From: Sequoia sempervirens
Lineage: Eukaryota; Streptophyta; Pinopsida; Cupressales; Cupressaceae
Assembly: GCA_007258455.2 (NCBI GenBank)
Contig: VDFB02275638.1
Coordinates: forward strand, 278,998-342,997
Direction: 5' to 3'
DNA: 64,000 nucleotides
The stretch's first letter is position 1, and each line of letters opens with the position of its first letter. Shown here piece by piece: positions 1-11,356 of this stretch. The notes beneath the pieces are model-generated. The model was given only the letters and a program-made list of their open reading frames with translations. It ran no database searches and was not told where the DNA came from. Both the position numbers and the translations under genes were made by a program.

Positions 1-108
1 TTTTAAACCATTATCTTAATCCTAGACCTATCTCTAACCCTAACTATGATCGTAACACTACCCATAACTATAAACTTAATTTTTATCACTATATTTTAAA
101 TAAATAAC

Positions 109-124
109 ATATTTAATAAATGTT
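109..124. repeat. Target-site duplication, left copy
   Basis: ATATTTAATAAATGTT, identical to 1820-1835. It marks the 3' insertion boundary of the ORF1-only LINE. Confidence 0.85.
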
Positions 125-1819
125 TTGATTATAAGGGAAAAACAGGTTTTGAAGGGACCCGAAACCCTTTACAACTTTAGGCACAAAATGCTGCTCAAAA
201 GATACAACACTAGATAGTCAGCAACATCCAAGAACTGCAAAAGATACAAACAATTGCTAAAAAGATAAACAAAGAATACCAACAACCAAACAACAAAAAT
301 CAACAGTGGAAGAAGCAAAGCTAAACCACCTATGTAGCCTTCTGACCACCATGAGAAAACTTTACAAGGGACTGAGAGGAATGATTATGCTTAGGAAGAC
401 CTCTCTTCCTTCTTTGTACAACCATCCAAGAAAGATCATCCTCTGAAGGATTAGAGAAAGGGGAATATGGAGGACAATCCACCAAAGGAAAAAAAGGAAG
501 AGCACCAGGAATGCCACGCCCACAACCGACAACAACAACAGGAGCCGTAGATAAACTAGCAGTCACAACACCATTAGCAAAATCATCGACAACAACCTCA
601 CCAGTCACAACAACAATTATAGACAAACCAACCGCATTAGTAGCAACTGTAGATGAACCAACAACTGCAGATGAACCAACAACGCCAACAACAACAATAG
701 AATCATAAGCCCCAACAACAACTGCAAAAGACCCAACAACAACAGCAAAAGGCAATTGAGAACCATTAGCAGAAGAGGTCGTGACTTTAGGGGCCAAGAC
801 ATCATCCCCAAAATCATCGTCCAAAGATTCACCCATAGTAAGATGCTCATAAAGAGCATCTTTCCACCAAGTAGCATAACTCCAATGAGATTTTTGATAG
901 TTAGTAGCCAAATGACCTATAGAGAAGTATCTCCTACAATGGAAAGAAAGACCTTCATAATCAAGAATCTGAGACCATGGTCTAGCACCCACCATCAAAA
1001 TGACCTCTCTAGGTAAATTTTATGATGTATCAACGTCTACAAGAATGTAGGTGAAAGTAGGATGATCATATATAAGAGAAGACAAATCAACCATAATAAA
1101 CCTACCAATAGCATTTCCAATAGACTCAAAGCAAGAAAAATTCCAAAACTGAAGAGGTAGATTAGAAAGTTTGACCCAAGTAAGAACAACACTAATAGAT
1201 TCAGAAAGAGGGTTGAAAGAAGGGAACCAAGGCCAGAGAGAAAGTGAGTGCTTTCCCCACAACCAAACACCCCCTTCCAAAACCTAAGCCCTATCCTCCT
1301 CATATTGGAAAGCAGCCACAAAAAAAACCCTAGCCAAAGGATAAACTTCAATCCTATCCTCAATAATAGGCCTCCAAGACTCCAAAACCCATTTGTGCAA
1401 ATTTGGAAGGGAAGGCCATAAACCATTGAATCTACAAATAAGAGCAGATCAGGAAAAATAATCTTCTTTATCCAACACCTCCTATCCACAAATAATAGTA
1501 GGGGTAGAAGAAGAGCACCGTAAGGGTTTACCCTTAAAAGAGGGCAGAGAAGAAGAAGGGATTTTACCACTAGAACCAACCACCTTAGCAAAGGATTGAG
1601 AAGCAAGGCACAAAATAGGGACATTCGTGTGCAACGACCCAAACCCTAAAGGAGGAAAATCAGAAGCAACAAACCCACCTAGCAAAGGCCACCAATCGTT
1701 AGGAGACACAGTTGAAGACAGTGGCGAGCCATCTACAAACACCCACGAGCCAACAACACATGACCTAGCAGCGGCCAAAACTGATCCATCAGAAGCTGAC
1801 TCCACACCATAAGCCAAAT
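125..1819 (-). mobile_element. ORF1-only LINE derivative with 16-bp target duplications
   Basis: This 1.7-kb retroposon lies on the minus strand. The 16-mer ATATTTAATAAATGTT occurs at 109-124 and again at 1820-1835, immediately outside the element, as a perfect target-site duplication. Reading minus, an ORF1-type coding region (1819 down to 330) is followed directly by a LINE-like 3' UTR that ends in a short A-rich tail near 125. No endonuclease or reverse transcriptase region (ORF2) is present. Ordinary 5' truncation of a LINE removes ORF1 and keeps ORF2, so the template RNA itself probably lacked ORF2. The copy is old, with stops and frameshifts in the ORF. Confidence 0.8.
330..1819 (-). 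pseudogene. LINE ORF1 protein remnant (DUF4283 + CCHC knuckle)
   Basis: This is the broken nucleic-acid-binding ORF1 of a plant L1-type LINE. In order on the minus strand there is an N-terminal Ser/Pro-rich part (about 1817-1482), a DUF4283-like domain (about 1450-1000; motifs WVKLSNLPLQFW and GNAIGRF), a zinc knuckle (about 935-890), a Val/Gly/Ala-rich low-complexity stretch (about 800-540) and a basic tail (WMVVQRRKRG near 425). The knuckle reads FHCRRYFSIGHLATNY, where the family has Cys at both Tyr positions; each change needs one G-to-A step. At least two stops and frame changes break the frame, near 1485-1300 and 1020. The 5' end has no ATG and is probably truncated. Not functional. Confidence 0.8.
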
Positions 1820-1835
1820 ATATTTAATAAATGTT
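1820..1835. repeat. Target-site duplication, right copy
   Basis: Perfect 16-bp repeat of 109-124. It marks the 5' boundary of the ORF1-only LINE. Confidence 0.85.
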
Positions 1836-2515
1836 ATATTACAAATTATTATATATTAAATAAATTTTATAAATAAAATAAATATAATATATACTTAAAA
1901 TGATTATAGATGGTATGATTTTTTCAAAGTCCATGAATGATAGAGTAAACACTTCTAGATTAAACTATGTATGCTATTTTGAATTGACGTTTCAAACCAC
2001 ACTAAATGATTCATCGTAGGAAGAGGATAATGAAGAATATGATTGTAGAAATGACCTTAAGAAGAGTTAGGTGGTGGGAGAGGGTGGGGAGGGAGGAGAT
2101 TGAAAAATGAATTAAAAGTGAAAATAGGTAAAAAAAAAATTGATGAAAACATAATATAAGAATGAATAATATACTAATATGATATAACACAAATAAATAG
2201 ATTTAAAAAGTTTAAAGTTAAATGTCTCAAACAATGAATAAATAACTCTAATGACCTTACCCTAACCCTAACTCAATGATACATCATAGGAAGAGGATAA
2301 TGAAGAATATGATTGTAGAAATGACCTTAAGAAGAGTTAAGTGGTGGGAGAGGGTAGGGAGGGAGGAGATCAAAAAATAAAGTAAAAATGAAAATAGGGA
2401 AAAAAATGATGAAGACATAACAAAAGAATGAATAATATAATAATATGATATAATACAAATAAATGGATCAAAAAAGGTTAAAGGTTAAATGTCTCAAACA
2501 TTGAATAAATAACTT
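1836..2515. repeat. Diverged tandem duplication (~270-bp period), non-coding
   Basis: A block starting near 2008 (ATTCATCGTAGGAAGAGG...) recurs near 2278 with few changes. The shared parts include the run to GGAGGAGAT and the later AAATGTCTCAAACA..GAATAAATAACT segment. The second unit starts after a short CCCTAACCCTAAC run resembling plant telomere repeat, too short to call a telomeric tract. No coding potential seen. Confidence 0.7.
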
Positions 2516-4331
2516 TGATTTATTGATAGATAACTCTTTTAGTTATTTAAAACTACTTCTTACTGAAAAAATTGGTAAAATTTATTTGATTGTTTATAAT
2601 CCTCTCTAGGGTTTAGTCATTAAGTGTATTTGTGTGTTTAAAGGTTGATTTGATGTTTTCATTTCAATGGGTCTACCCTTTCTGGGTTGCTTGGTTCTAG
2701 AGGTGATTTTATTCATCAGGTTTGTGCTAGATTAACAAACAATTTTGATGGTTCTATCTTGAATGGGAAATGAGGATTAAGTTGGATGTTTATACTTCTT
2801 TATGGAGTGTGATCTTTTCTCCTTTGAATCATTTTTAGTTTGATGTACTTTGGTATTTAGCCTTGTGGGAACCTCTTGCATTGAGACTTCCCATTGAGGA
2901 AGAGTAGTTTGTTTAGTAGGCTTCAGTGGGCAATGGGAAAGCTATAAGTTGTCGAGTTTCATGATTTTGGCCCTTTTTCGATTCTTGTGGGTGTTACCTT
3001 GTGTTGTTATTGTGCCTTCATTGTGATTCTTCAGCGAGGTGGTTCATGCCTCACGTGTACTCTTATTTTGGGTGATTTTTAATGTTTGGTACACCCCTTG
3101 TTGTGATGAGCTCTAATTTGGAGCTATTGGGAGGGTGGCTCTTCATGGGGGTTGACACACAAAGGGGTAGCCTGGATAACCCATGTAAGAGTTGGTTAAA
3201 CAAGTGAAAAACTAATAAAATAAACTTGCGAGTTTGGGTAGGAACACATTAATTAAAGATAAGTAAGATACCTCACCCACGCTGTTAGTGCTTTCGCAGA
3301 CTAAGGGTGGGCTGAGAAGGCCATGGTCGGCAAGATCGCTACCTCGTCCTCATGAGGGGCTAGCGGTCCCACACATGTCACCCTATGGGGCCAACGCCTA
3401 GTGAGAGCCAGCCTAGATAACCATAGATGGGGGTTGGTGCCTATTGAGAGGCAGCCAGGATAACCCATGATAGGGTCGTGCGATGACACTCTCTCATAGT
3501 ATCCCTTGCCATTATCTTTGTATGCCTCTGGAAGTAGTCATCTTGTGAGTAGTCGTGGATGTTGTGTTTGTCATGTTTTGGTTTCTTGTATGTGGTTGGG
3601 TCTCGTGGTCGTTCTTCTTGACTGTCTTGGATCATGGGTCTTTCTTGTTTGCTCCTAGCATGGGGGGTGGGCCTTCGGGTCCATGTGGTCGGGTGAAACG
3701 TGCTATGCACCCCGTTGGGTTCCCTGTCAATGTTCATGCAATGCAGTATTGTTCAAATATGGTGTGTTCCAAAGTTCACCATATATTCAATTGTATATTA
3801 TTCATTTATGTTATATTCATGTATTTGGTGTACTACTTCCCCATTGCATTAGGAAACATTGATGTATACTTATGGCATTGAACGATGTAATGTATTATAT
3901 TATACTTAATGGTTCGTGATAGTTGTTATTTGATGCATCATATCTATGGAAATATGCTCCATTGGATTCACATGATGATATTGTGTTTAAGGTTATTGGG
4001 ATTAAGTTAATCTTTCTTATGTAAACATTTACATATGTGGATGTATCTTATTGATGGATTATAATGGGTGTATGATTATTGTAAACATGTGTTATATTAT
4101 GGTTTATCTTGTAAACTTGGAATTTGTTCGTTATTGTTATGATATGGGTTTAGGTTTCGTAATGTCGTCACGTGTACCCCAAAGGATGTAGGTTGTCAGT
4201 ATATCTATTTAATTACATTTCATGTATCATAACGTTAATGTGTATCTCATGTATGTTTATTTTTTTTTAAAAAAATTGTGTTGTAATTGTTGTCTTAGTT
4301 GTCTTTTGGGGTCGTACGACAAAGCATTACA
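2505..4331 (+). repeat. 5' LTR, right-hand part only
   Basis: It matches 11367-13216 over about 1.8 kb, starting at TAAATAACTTTGATTTAT. It ends in AAAGCATTACA just before the primer site. The left part of the LTR is missing, replaced by the tandem duplication upstream. An open frame at 3555-3881 has a 108-residue counterpart at 12405-12731. The amino-acid differences are numerous and non-conservative, so it is LTR sequence and not a selected gene. Confidence 0.75.
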
Positions 4332-4333
4332 CC

Positions 4334-4346
4334 TTGGTATTAGAGC
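4334..4346 (+). other. Primer-binding site (tRNA-Met type)
   Basis: TTGGTATTAGAGC lies 2 nt after the LTR end. It matches the usual TGGTATCAGAGC with one C-to-T change. Confidence 0.75.
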
Positions 4347-4451
4347 TAGGTTTACAAAAATTGTGTTCTCTAGGTTAGTGGAGCCCATTAGGTTAACCTT
4401 TGCACATCACTCTTGAAACTTATATGATCTTCCCTTATGTTGTGCAGGAAC

Positions 4452-4915
4452 ATGCCTAGGGGTAGGGGTCATGGCCGTGGAAGAGGCCGAGGTGGTGGTC
4501 GTAGAGCCAACCACCAAAGTTCATCATTTTTTGAGTTCTCACGGGATGGAACATGAGGAACATTAGGGCCCATAGAACAACTCGGAAGGCGGAGGACAAA
4601 ACCTTGAGTAGCCAAGGTTAGAGAGGGTGCAATTACGTTAGTCGCTAGAAGAGGTTTCCAATGAAAAAACCTTGGCTCATGCCCTTATCCGACTAAAGAT
4701 AGAGAAGGGAAAGAAGGTTGTTGAATCTAAGCTCACTATTGGAACTAAAAATCCTTTTGCAATCCGTGACTGGATGTTGGGATGTAGGCCCCATGTTCTG
4801 ATTTTGTCTAGCGAGGAAAAGTAGTGCCTGTGTGCACATCCTTCTTCTCGAAATATTGTAATTGATTCGGATGAGGACCCGAAAGAGTGTCCTCTAACTG
4901 ATAGTGAATAACCCA
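4452..4915 (+). pseudogene. gag-like remnant of the gypsy-type element
   Basis: An ATG at 4452 opens a short Arg/Gly-rich frame (MPRGRGHGRGRGRGGG...), as at the start of many plant Ty3/gypsy Gag proteins. It hits a stop near 4554 and further stops downstream. A second coding-like stretch runs to about 4915 and ends in an acidic tail. A last short open piece lies at about 5645-5790 (Pro-rich, ending YVDDVVC). No zinc knuckle or capsid domain could be recognised, so the assignment rests on position after the primer site and on the Arg/Gly-rich start. Nothing else coding was seen in 4916-5640. Confidence 0.5.
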
Positions 4916-5941
4916 CTTAGTATGGGGCAATACTATAAATAAGGATATATATAATCCAAAATTATTATAAAACAAATCCTTCTTGTGTGTATAACTTGGA
5001 AAACTTGTGTTTTCATGCTTTTGTAAAGGTGTAGATTATGATTTTGGGTCACGTATATTGTGTAATTTAGTGTTGTAAGATGTGTAAAACAGTAGTATGC
5101 TAGTAAATTTGGATGTTATGCTTACTCGTGTTACTCTTACTATTTTGATACTCTCTATGTTATATGTAGTTACTTGTTTAACTCTTCTGTTGGACTTGGA
5201 TGATAGTTTATTTGGTATGAGGGCTATGACACTGTTATTGATGAATATGCTATGATGACATTAGAGAATGATTATATGGATGGTTTATTTGATCTTGTCA
5301 TTAGGTGGATTCATCATTGTACTTATTGAGCATCTGATTAATGTTGATATATGATGATGAAGTTGTGTGTTATGCTTATTTGGCTATGAACTGCATACGA
5401 ACATGTGACTTTACTTGTTATGCGTTGATTAATGATTCCCTTGTAATGTTGAGTATGATATAATTAGTGTTGTTGTTGATGGAATTATTGTACTTGATAT
5501 TGTGTTTACTACTTAGAGTTTGGGTGAGAGGACGGTGTAGCATCACTTGTTCGTGAGCGCCCTGCTACACCGCGATTCCTTTTCACGGTGTGTTTGCTTT
5601 TGATATATATATGCTCTCAACAGTGTATTTTGATGTAGTTTTGTAGGTACCTGGCACCGACTCCACCTATCTTGTCGGGTCTGAGTGTGCCTTACAATCC
5701 CAACGAGTATGAAGTTGAAAATGGAGTTGACAAGAAAGTCCTACAACCTAGTCTGTCACCCCGTCTTTATGTTGATGATGTCGTCTGTTGAAACCCCATT
5801 CCCGTTTTGGTATCATTCTTCTTTTTGAGTCGTTTAATTTTATTTGCTTAATCAATGTTGTTATGATTATGGATACAATCATTAGTTTAATGTATTATTG
5901 TGCTTATGCTTGTGATCGACTTCCAGGAGTAAATCAATGCT

Positions 5942-5950
5942 AAGGGGGGG
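5942..5950 (+). other. Polypurine tract
   Basis: AAGGGGGGGA lies 4-5 nt before the TGTAGTGCCCC LTR start, where plus-strand priming is expected. Confidence 0.7.
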
Positions 5951-6059
5951 ATGATGTAGTGCCCCTCTATTTCAGTTGTCTTTGAAGTTCGAGTAAGTTT
6001 GTTTATTGGGAACTTAATAGTTTATATGCTTTTGTTTAAATCAATAAATTAAATTAAAA

Positions 6060-6510
6060 TTGATTTACTAAGGTAATTCAAATAAAATTGGAAATTAAAA
6101 TAATAATCAAATAAATTAAATTAGAGGGTTTGTAATAAATGATTAAATTAAATTGTTTAGTTAAAAGTAAATGCTTATTATTATAAATAGATTAAAATGT
6201 TTTGTTATTAAATAATTGGATTAAATTATATTGTTTTAAATAAATTGGAAATTAAAATAATAATCAAATAAATTGGAAATTAAGGTAATTCAAATAAATT
6301 GGAAATTAAAATAATAATCAAATAAATTGAAATTAAGGTAATTCAAATAAAATTGGAAATTAAAATAATAATCAAATAAATTAAATTAGAGGGTTTGTAA
6401 TAAATGATTAAATTAAATTGTTTAGTTAAAAGTAAATGCTTATTATTATAAATAGATTAAAATGTTTTGTTATTAAATAATTGGATTAAATTATATTGTT
6501 TTAAATTATA
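6060..6510. repeat. AT-rich tandem duplication (~265-bp period)
   Basis: The stretch beginning TTAGAGGGTTTGTAATAAAT at 6121 recurs at 6386 essentially unchanged for about 120 bp. Shorter AAATTGGAAATTAAAATAAT units lie between the copies. Confidence 0.8.
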
Positions 6511-8612
6511 CCTTGATAATTTATTATCATGTAAAGATAATTATTTTAATGTGGGAAATAATGTGATTTTAATTAAATAAAGTGGATAAGCTTTCAAATT
6601 TAATTGTAAAAGGCAAGAAAAGATGAAAAAAGACAAAAGTGTGCACATGCATAGCTTGAAACGGGAATGGAATTAGGAAAATTGTTTTATTATGATAATT
6701 TTGCCTAATTTTGTCTTCAAATAAAAGAAACTGAAATTTCCTATCTTTGGTTTTTTATATTGATCAACTTTGGGGAAAAAGGGGGGGATCAATTGATTTT
6801 GTCCAAAAATGATATTTTGCAACATTATTTTGTATTTCATAGATCTGGATTGGAGGTTTCATAGGAATGGAATTTTGTAGCAAACAAGTGGTCTTTAGCA
6901 CGTTTATTTCATTGTGGAGCATTGGACTCCGGTTTCAAATGCTTTCAGGCATCGGGTATGATTTCCTTCCTCCAAGTTGCGAATCTGAATCACTCCTTTC
7001 ATATATTTGTTGATTTTGTTGTTTGCCTCTCTTGGTTCATTGCTTAAGCCAATGTGGTGTTCAAAGGTTCACCAATTAATTGTTTCACAATATGTGTGAG
7101 ATTGTATCACTATTCTCCCTTGTGTGGCACAATATCCTTATTCAATCTAGAAGTCTTAATTGTCTGTTATCTTGCAAGTTTCAAAATAATTGCCCTTTAA
7201 CTGGAAGGAATTTCCTTTAGATGCTTCCAACGTGGTGTTGAATTGTAATAGTTATCAATAATAGGATTTCCTAATTTTGAAAACATAGTGGAGATTCTTC
7301 CTTAGTTTTTGAGTTGTTTGTTCATTAACATTTAGTTCGGGCTGTTGTCATGCTTGTAGAGCTAGTTTGTTGATTGATCTAAGGTCTTTGCATCGATAGG
7401 AGAAACAAATTAGATTTGAATTCTTTTATTCTATTCCTTTTCTTTAATCTTTTTTCCCTCTTAATTTCGTGTTACCGAGCTTTTATAAAGCAACGTTGCT
7501 GGAAATCCTCATCCTATAATAGTCGATGATCCATAGGTGTGATAGGTTCAATCGACATCTTAGTTATAATGGTTTAGGGAGTCCCCATGTTAGCCAACAC
7601 AGGTAGGATGGTTAATCATGCACACTCAATGATCTATATATATATATATATAATGCAATAGGGGTTATTGGTCATGTGTGCACAACCCTTCATAATATAA
7701 ATAGTCTCGTATATTGCTATTTATAGGAGTGAGAAGTTGTAGGTTTTATTTCAAAACAATTTTTGGGTTAGTTGATATTCAACTGTTAGGATAGGCTTAT
7801 ACAACTGCTCTAGGACTTGGTATATACATATATGAAGTTGTATTGCCCATTGAACCATAGGTTGGATTAAACATGCTATGTTGTATCTCCATTCTTTCCC
7901 TATAGGCAACGCACCCCTGTTAGGTTGACCTCTATTGCATTCGATATGTAATATAACAAGTTTCCATTTTTTTTATTGTATTCTAAACCTAAATGTTATT
8001 GGTATGACTGACATGAAATATAAATCTATGTGTTTAGCATGTGACCATTATATATGGCAAAACTATGCGATTATTATGCGGCCTTTTTGTAACATGAATC
8101 TCTATGATCATTATGTGGCCAACCTATAACTTAAACCTCTATGATCATTGTGTCACTGATATGCTAAATAAACCTTTGTGTTTATCACGTGGTCAACGAG
8201 TATTATAAGCCTCTACATTTGTTATATGAGTAATATGTTAGAGCTTAATTGCTATATTTATTAAATCGTTGTTTAGATATCTTAAGTTATAGAATCTAAG
8301 GGATATTGTTTATGTTTCAAAGTTCGGTTGTTGTACATAGTTTCAAACTCGTTGTAACCGACTGGTATGTCTCATAAATGAAAATTTACTAATATTCTAT
8401 TCATTGGTATATCAGTTATGATAGGTGCCTGTTGTTATATGTTTATATATATAGTTAATTGTAATACGTATTATTGAAATACAAACAAAATTATGAATAT
8501 AAGGTGTCTATATATGTTTATATAGTGTGCTCTCATGTTTAATGTTGGTGTGCTTACTCTTGTTTTGACAAAACTAAAAATCTGTGTATTGGACAACAAA
8601 TTATGTTGAAAT

Positions 8613-8614
<2 letters not shown>

Positions 8615-8670
<56 letters not shown>
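8615..8670. repeat. (TA)n microsatellite
   Basis: Uninterrupted TA dinucleotides, about 27 units, inside the long gypsy-type 3' LTR. A shorter TA run lies at 7629-7651. Confidence 0.95.
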
Positions 8671-8672
<2 letters not shown>

Positions 8673-9692
8673 GTATATGTGTAAATGTATAAGTCTAATT
8701 CGAGGTTTGGAATAGGGTAGTCTAGTTGTGTTCGAGTGCATACTCTATTATTTGCTAAATGTGTTTATATATAACATCTTTCAATGTTTTAAAATAATTC
8801 TCCTCGTGGGTGAAAAGACAACATGTAGTGGATTTTTTTTATGTTCCTTATGATTTGAGTTGTGTTAGTGAGTTAAAGGATTCAAAATATACACATGTAT
8901 TATGATAATTATTTGAAAACAAATGGCTTGTAGTTATATAATATGTTTATATAAATTCTTTAATTTTAATGACTTTATAATGATGTAACAGTAAATGTTA
9001 ATAGATTGTTCTTTGAATTTGATACTTTGAAAGTGTAATGAAATCAAAGGATGATCCGTTGTGTAAAAAAAATTGTGTGTATATAAATATGTATTGTATG
9101 TGTGAATAGTTTCCTGATTATTTAAATAATATTGTCGTGAACATTTAGATATAACGTGTTTGACTATTTGAGGTGATCTTTAAAATAAGAGCCTTGGATG
9201 TGTTAGGTGGTGAATTTAAATATGAGATCACATATGAATAATAAATTTGGTGTATCGTTATAGATGGAGAAATTATATAGATGGGAGTAAATAAATGAAA
9301 TTCGTATGATATTCATACCAAGGTTCATCTTATAAAAATTAGTTCAATAGAGGTCTATAGTGATTTTAGAGCTATAGGGAGGTTTTGTGTTTGAATGTAG
9401 TTATCATGGCTTAACATTTTAGAGTAATCTTCATTATGTTATTATAAAAGATAGGTATTTCAATTGTGGGGTAGTAGTTATGTTGGTAAAATTCTATACC
9501 ATGAGTTGCATACGTTAATAATTGGGTCTTTAGTTAAAGTATGTAAATTAGAAGAAAACACAATTGAGTTAAAGTTGTTTGTTAGAAAAAGGTTATTTAA
9601 TTTAAAAGATCAGATTAGATGATAAAAGATCTAGACTGCTCTTGGTTAGATAGTTAGTAAACTTGAATGTTAGTATTTTATATAATCGATTG

Positions 9693-11356
9693 TGTGTCGT
9701 AGAAAATTGGACCCTCTTGAGAAAAGAGACAATTTCACGCATAATTAGACCCACTTTTGAGTTCCCTCACATTATTTATCCTTCAAAACAACATTTATAG
9801 GCTCCTAAGACCCATTGTTTTTGATCTAGAGGCCCATTTTACCTGAGAAATCACTTAAAACCTGACAAACAAAACACAATTCTTTCATACCCCGAAAACC
9901 CACCTTCAAAAGTCAGTAGTGGGATCCATTCGCCACCTTGGGCGAATGAGTCCCCTCTAGTGGGACCCATTCACCAAGGGTGGCGAATGAGTCCCTTTTG
10001 AGGGAAAATTCAATTTTGAGTGGGAATTTGATTAATTTAATTTGAATTTTTGGCGAAAGTTAGCCTCTTAGGTCTAAATAACAAGAAAATTAGGTGTTGT
10101 TGCTTATAAATACTCATTTTAAGTCATTTTACACATCTTTTAGTCATTTTTCAAAAGCAATTTCTAAGGTCAAGTCTTCTACAACAAGTCTCATTAGTAA
10201 AAGTTGAAGTTTTAGGGTAACAAACTAGGGTTTTTGCAGGTCTTGAAGCTCACTCTTTTTGTCAAGATTCAACATTGCAAAGGGTTGATGATGGATGCCT
10301 ATGGTGAATCATGGATAAATCTAGGGTGAGGAGATGCAACTAGCCATCAAATCACACCTAAATACTTAGTTTTAAAGTGATTCCATCTTTCATTTTCATT
10401 CTATCTTTAGATTAAGGTTTGCATTTTGTTTACTTTTCATTTGCATGTCATTTTATCTCCATTTTTAATGTGTTGTAAGGTTTCTAGGGTTGAAATATTG
10501 CATCACATAAATCATGTTTTCATTTCTTATTATAGGACAATAGAATAGGGTTTTTGTCATACTTCAGACTTTCCTAGTCTTTAACACATCTAAGGCTAAG
10601 GTTTTATGTAGTTTATTATTCATTCAAGGTTTAATTACCCGATTAGGGGTTTGACCGAGGCAAACCCCCCATTAGACAAACAATTTTAAGTTGTTTCACA
10701 AGAATTTCCTTAGATCCCGAGTTAGATTCCCGTTAGAAATTGTTATGCAGGTGCCAAGGTGTAGAACAAAGATTTGAAGTTACAAAAAATTGAAAGTGGA
10801 CTAATTTGCCATGCATGGCGAATGAGTCCCTCCTGAGATGCAATTTTGAGTCAGATATAGATCTTGCTTCCTGGTTGACAGAAAACAACTTATGTGCAGA
10901 AAAAGTCCTGACCTAAGACTGATTCGCCCAGGGTGGCAAATGAGTCCCAGTCAACTCAAATTCAGATTTCATCAATTTTTCAGATTGTTCTCTAGTCTTT
11001 TTCAGTTTCTCAGGTGCACACATTCTGAAAAAAAATCCTTCTATTTGATTTTGTTTGCATTCTTGTTCATTCTTTTAAGATTTTTTGAAAATAACATTGT
11101 GTTTTCAAACATAACATAGTTCTTAAGTTTTGCATACATAATCAGTCAATTAGTTCATATAACTGCACTTAGATCATCTCATTTAGTTTAAAAAACATCA
11201 TACATAACATAATTTGAATGAACCCTTTAGCATTTTTGGCCTACCTCTCTCCTTTTAGGTGAAAAACCCTGGACTTGAGTTAGAGAGTCCTAGGGTGCCA
11301 AAAATCTATGGTTCAGATTGATAGTGTTGCTATAAAAATTTGATATGATACTGACA
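9693..11356 (+). mobile_element. Probable solo LTR nested in the gypsy-type LTR
   Basis: The block starts TGTGTCGTAG and ends ATACTGACA, with 5-bp flanks GATTG (9688-9692) and GGTTG (11357-11361) matching at 4 of 5 positions. It carries a TATA-like GCTTATAAATACT near 10110 and no coding region. Four copies of a CATTCGCC..GGCGAATGAGTCCC motif lie at about 9927, 9967, 10804 and 10921. The end assignment is tentative because the target duplication is imperfect. Confidence 0.45.

Noticed and set aside
2245..2275. CCCTAACCCTAAC telomere-like run
   Set aside because: Two units only; also a single AACCCTAAC near 36-46. Too short to infer a telomeric or interstitial telomere array.
3555..3881. 108-residue open frame with a counterpart at 12405-12731
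   Set aside because: Both lie in copies of one LTR. The amino-acid changes are frequent and non-conservative, so the frame is not under selection.
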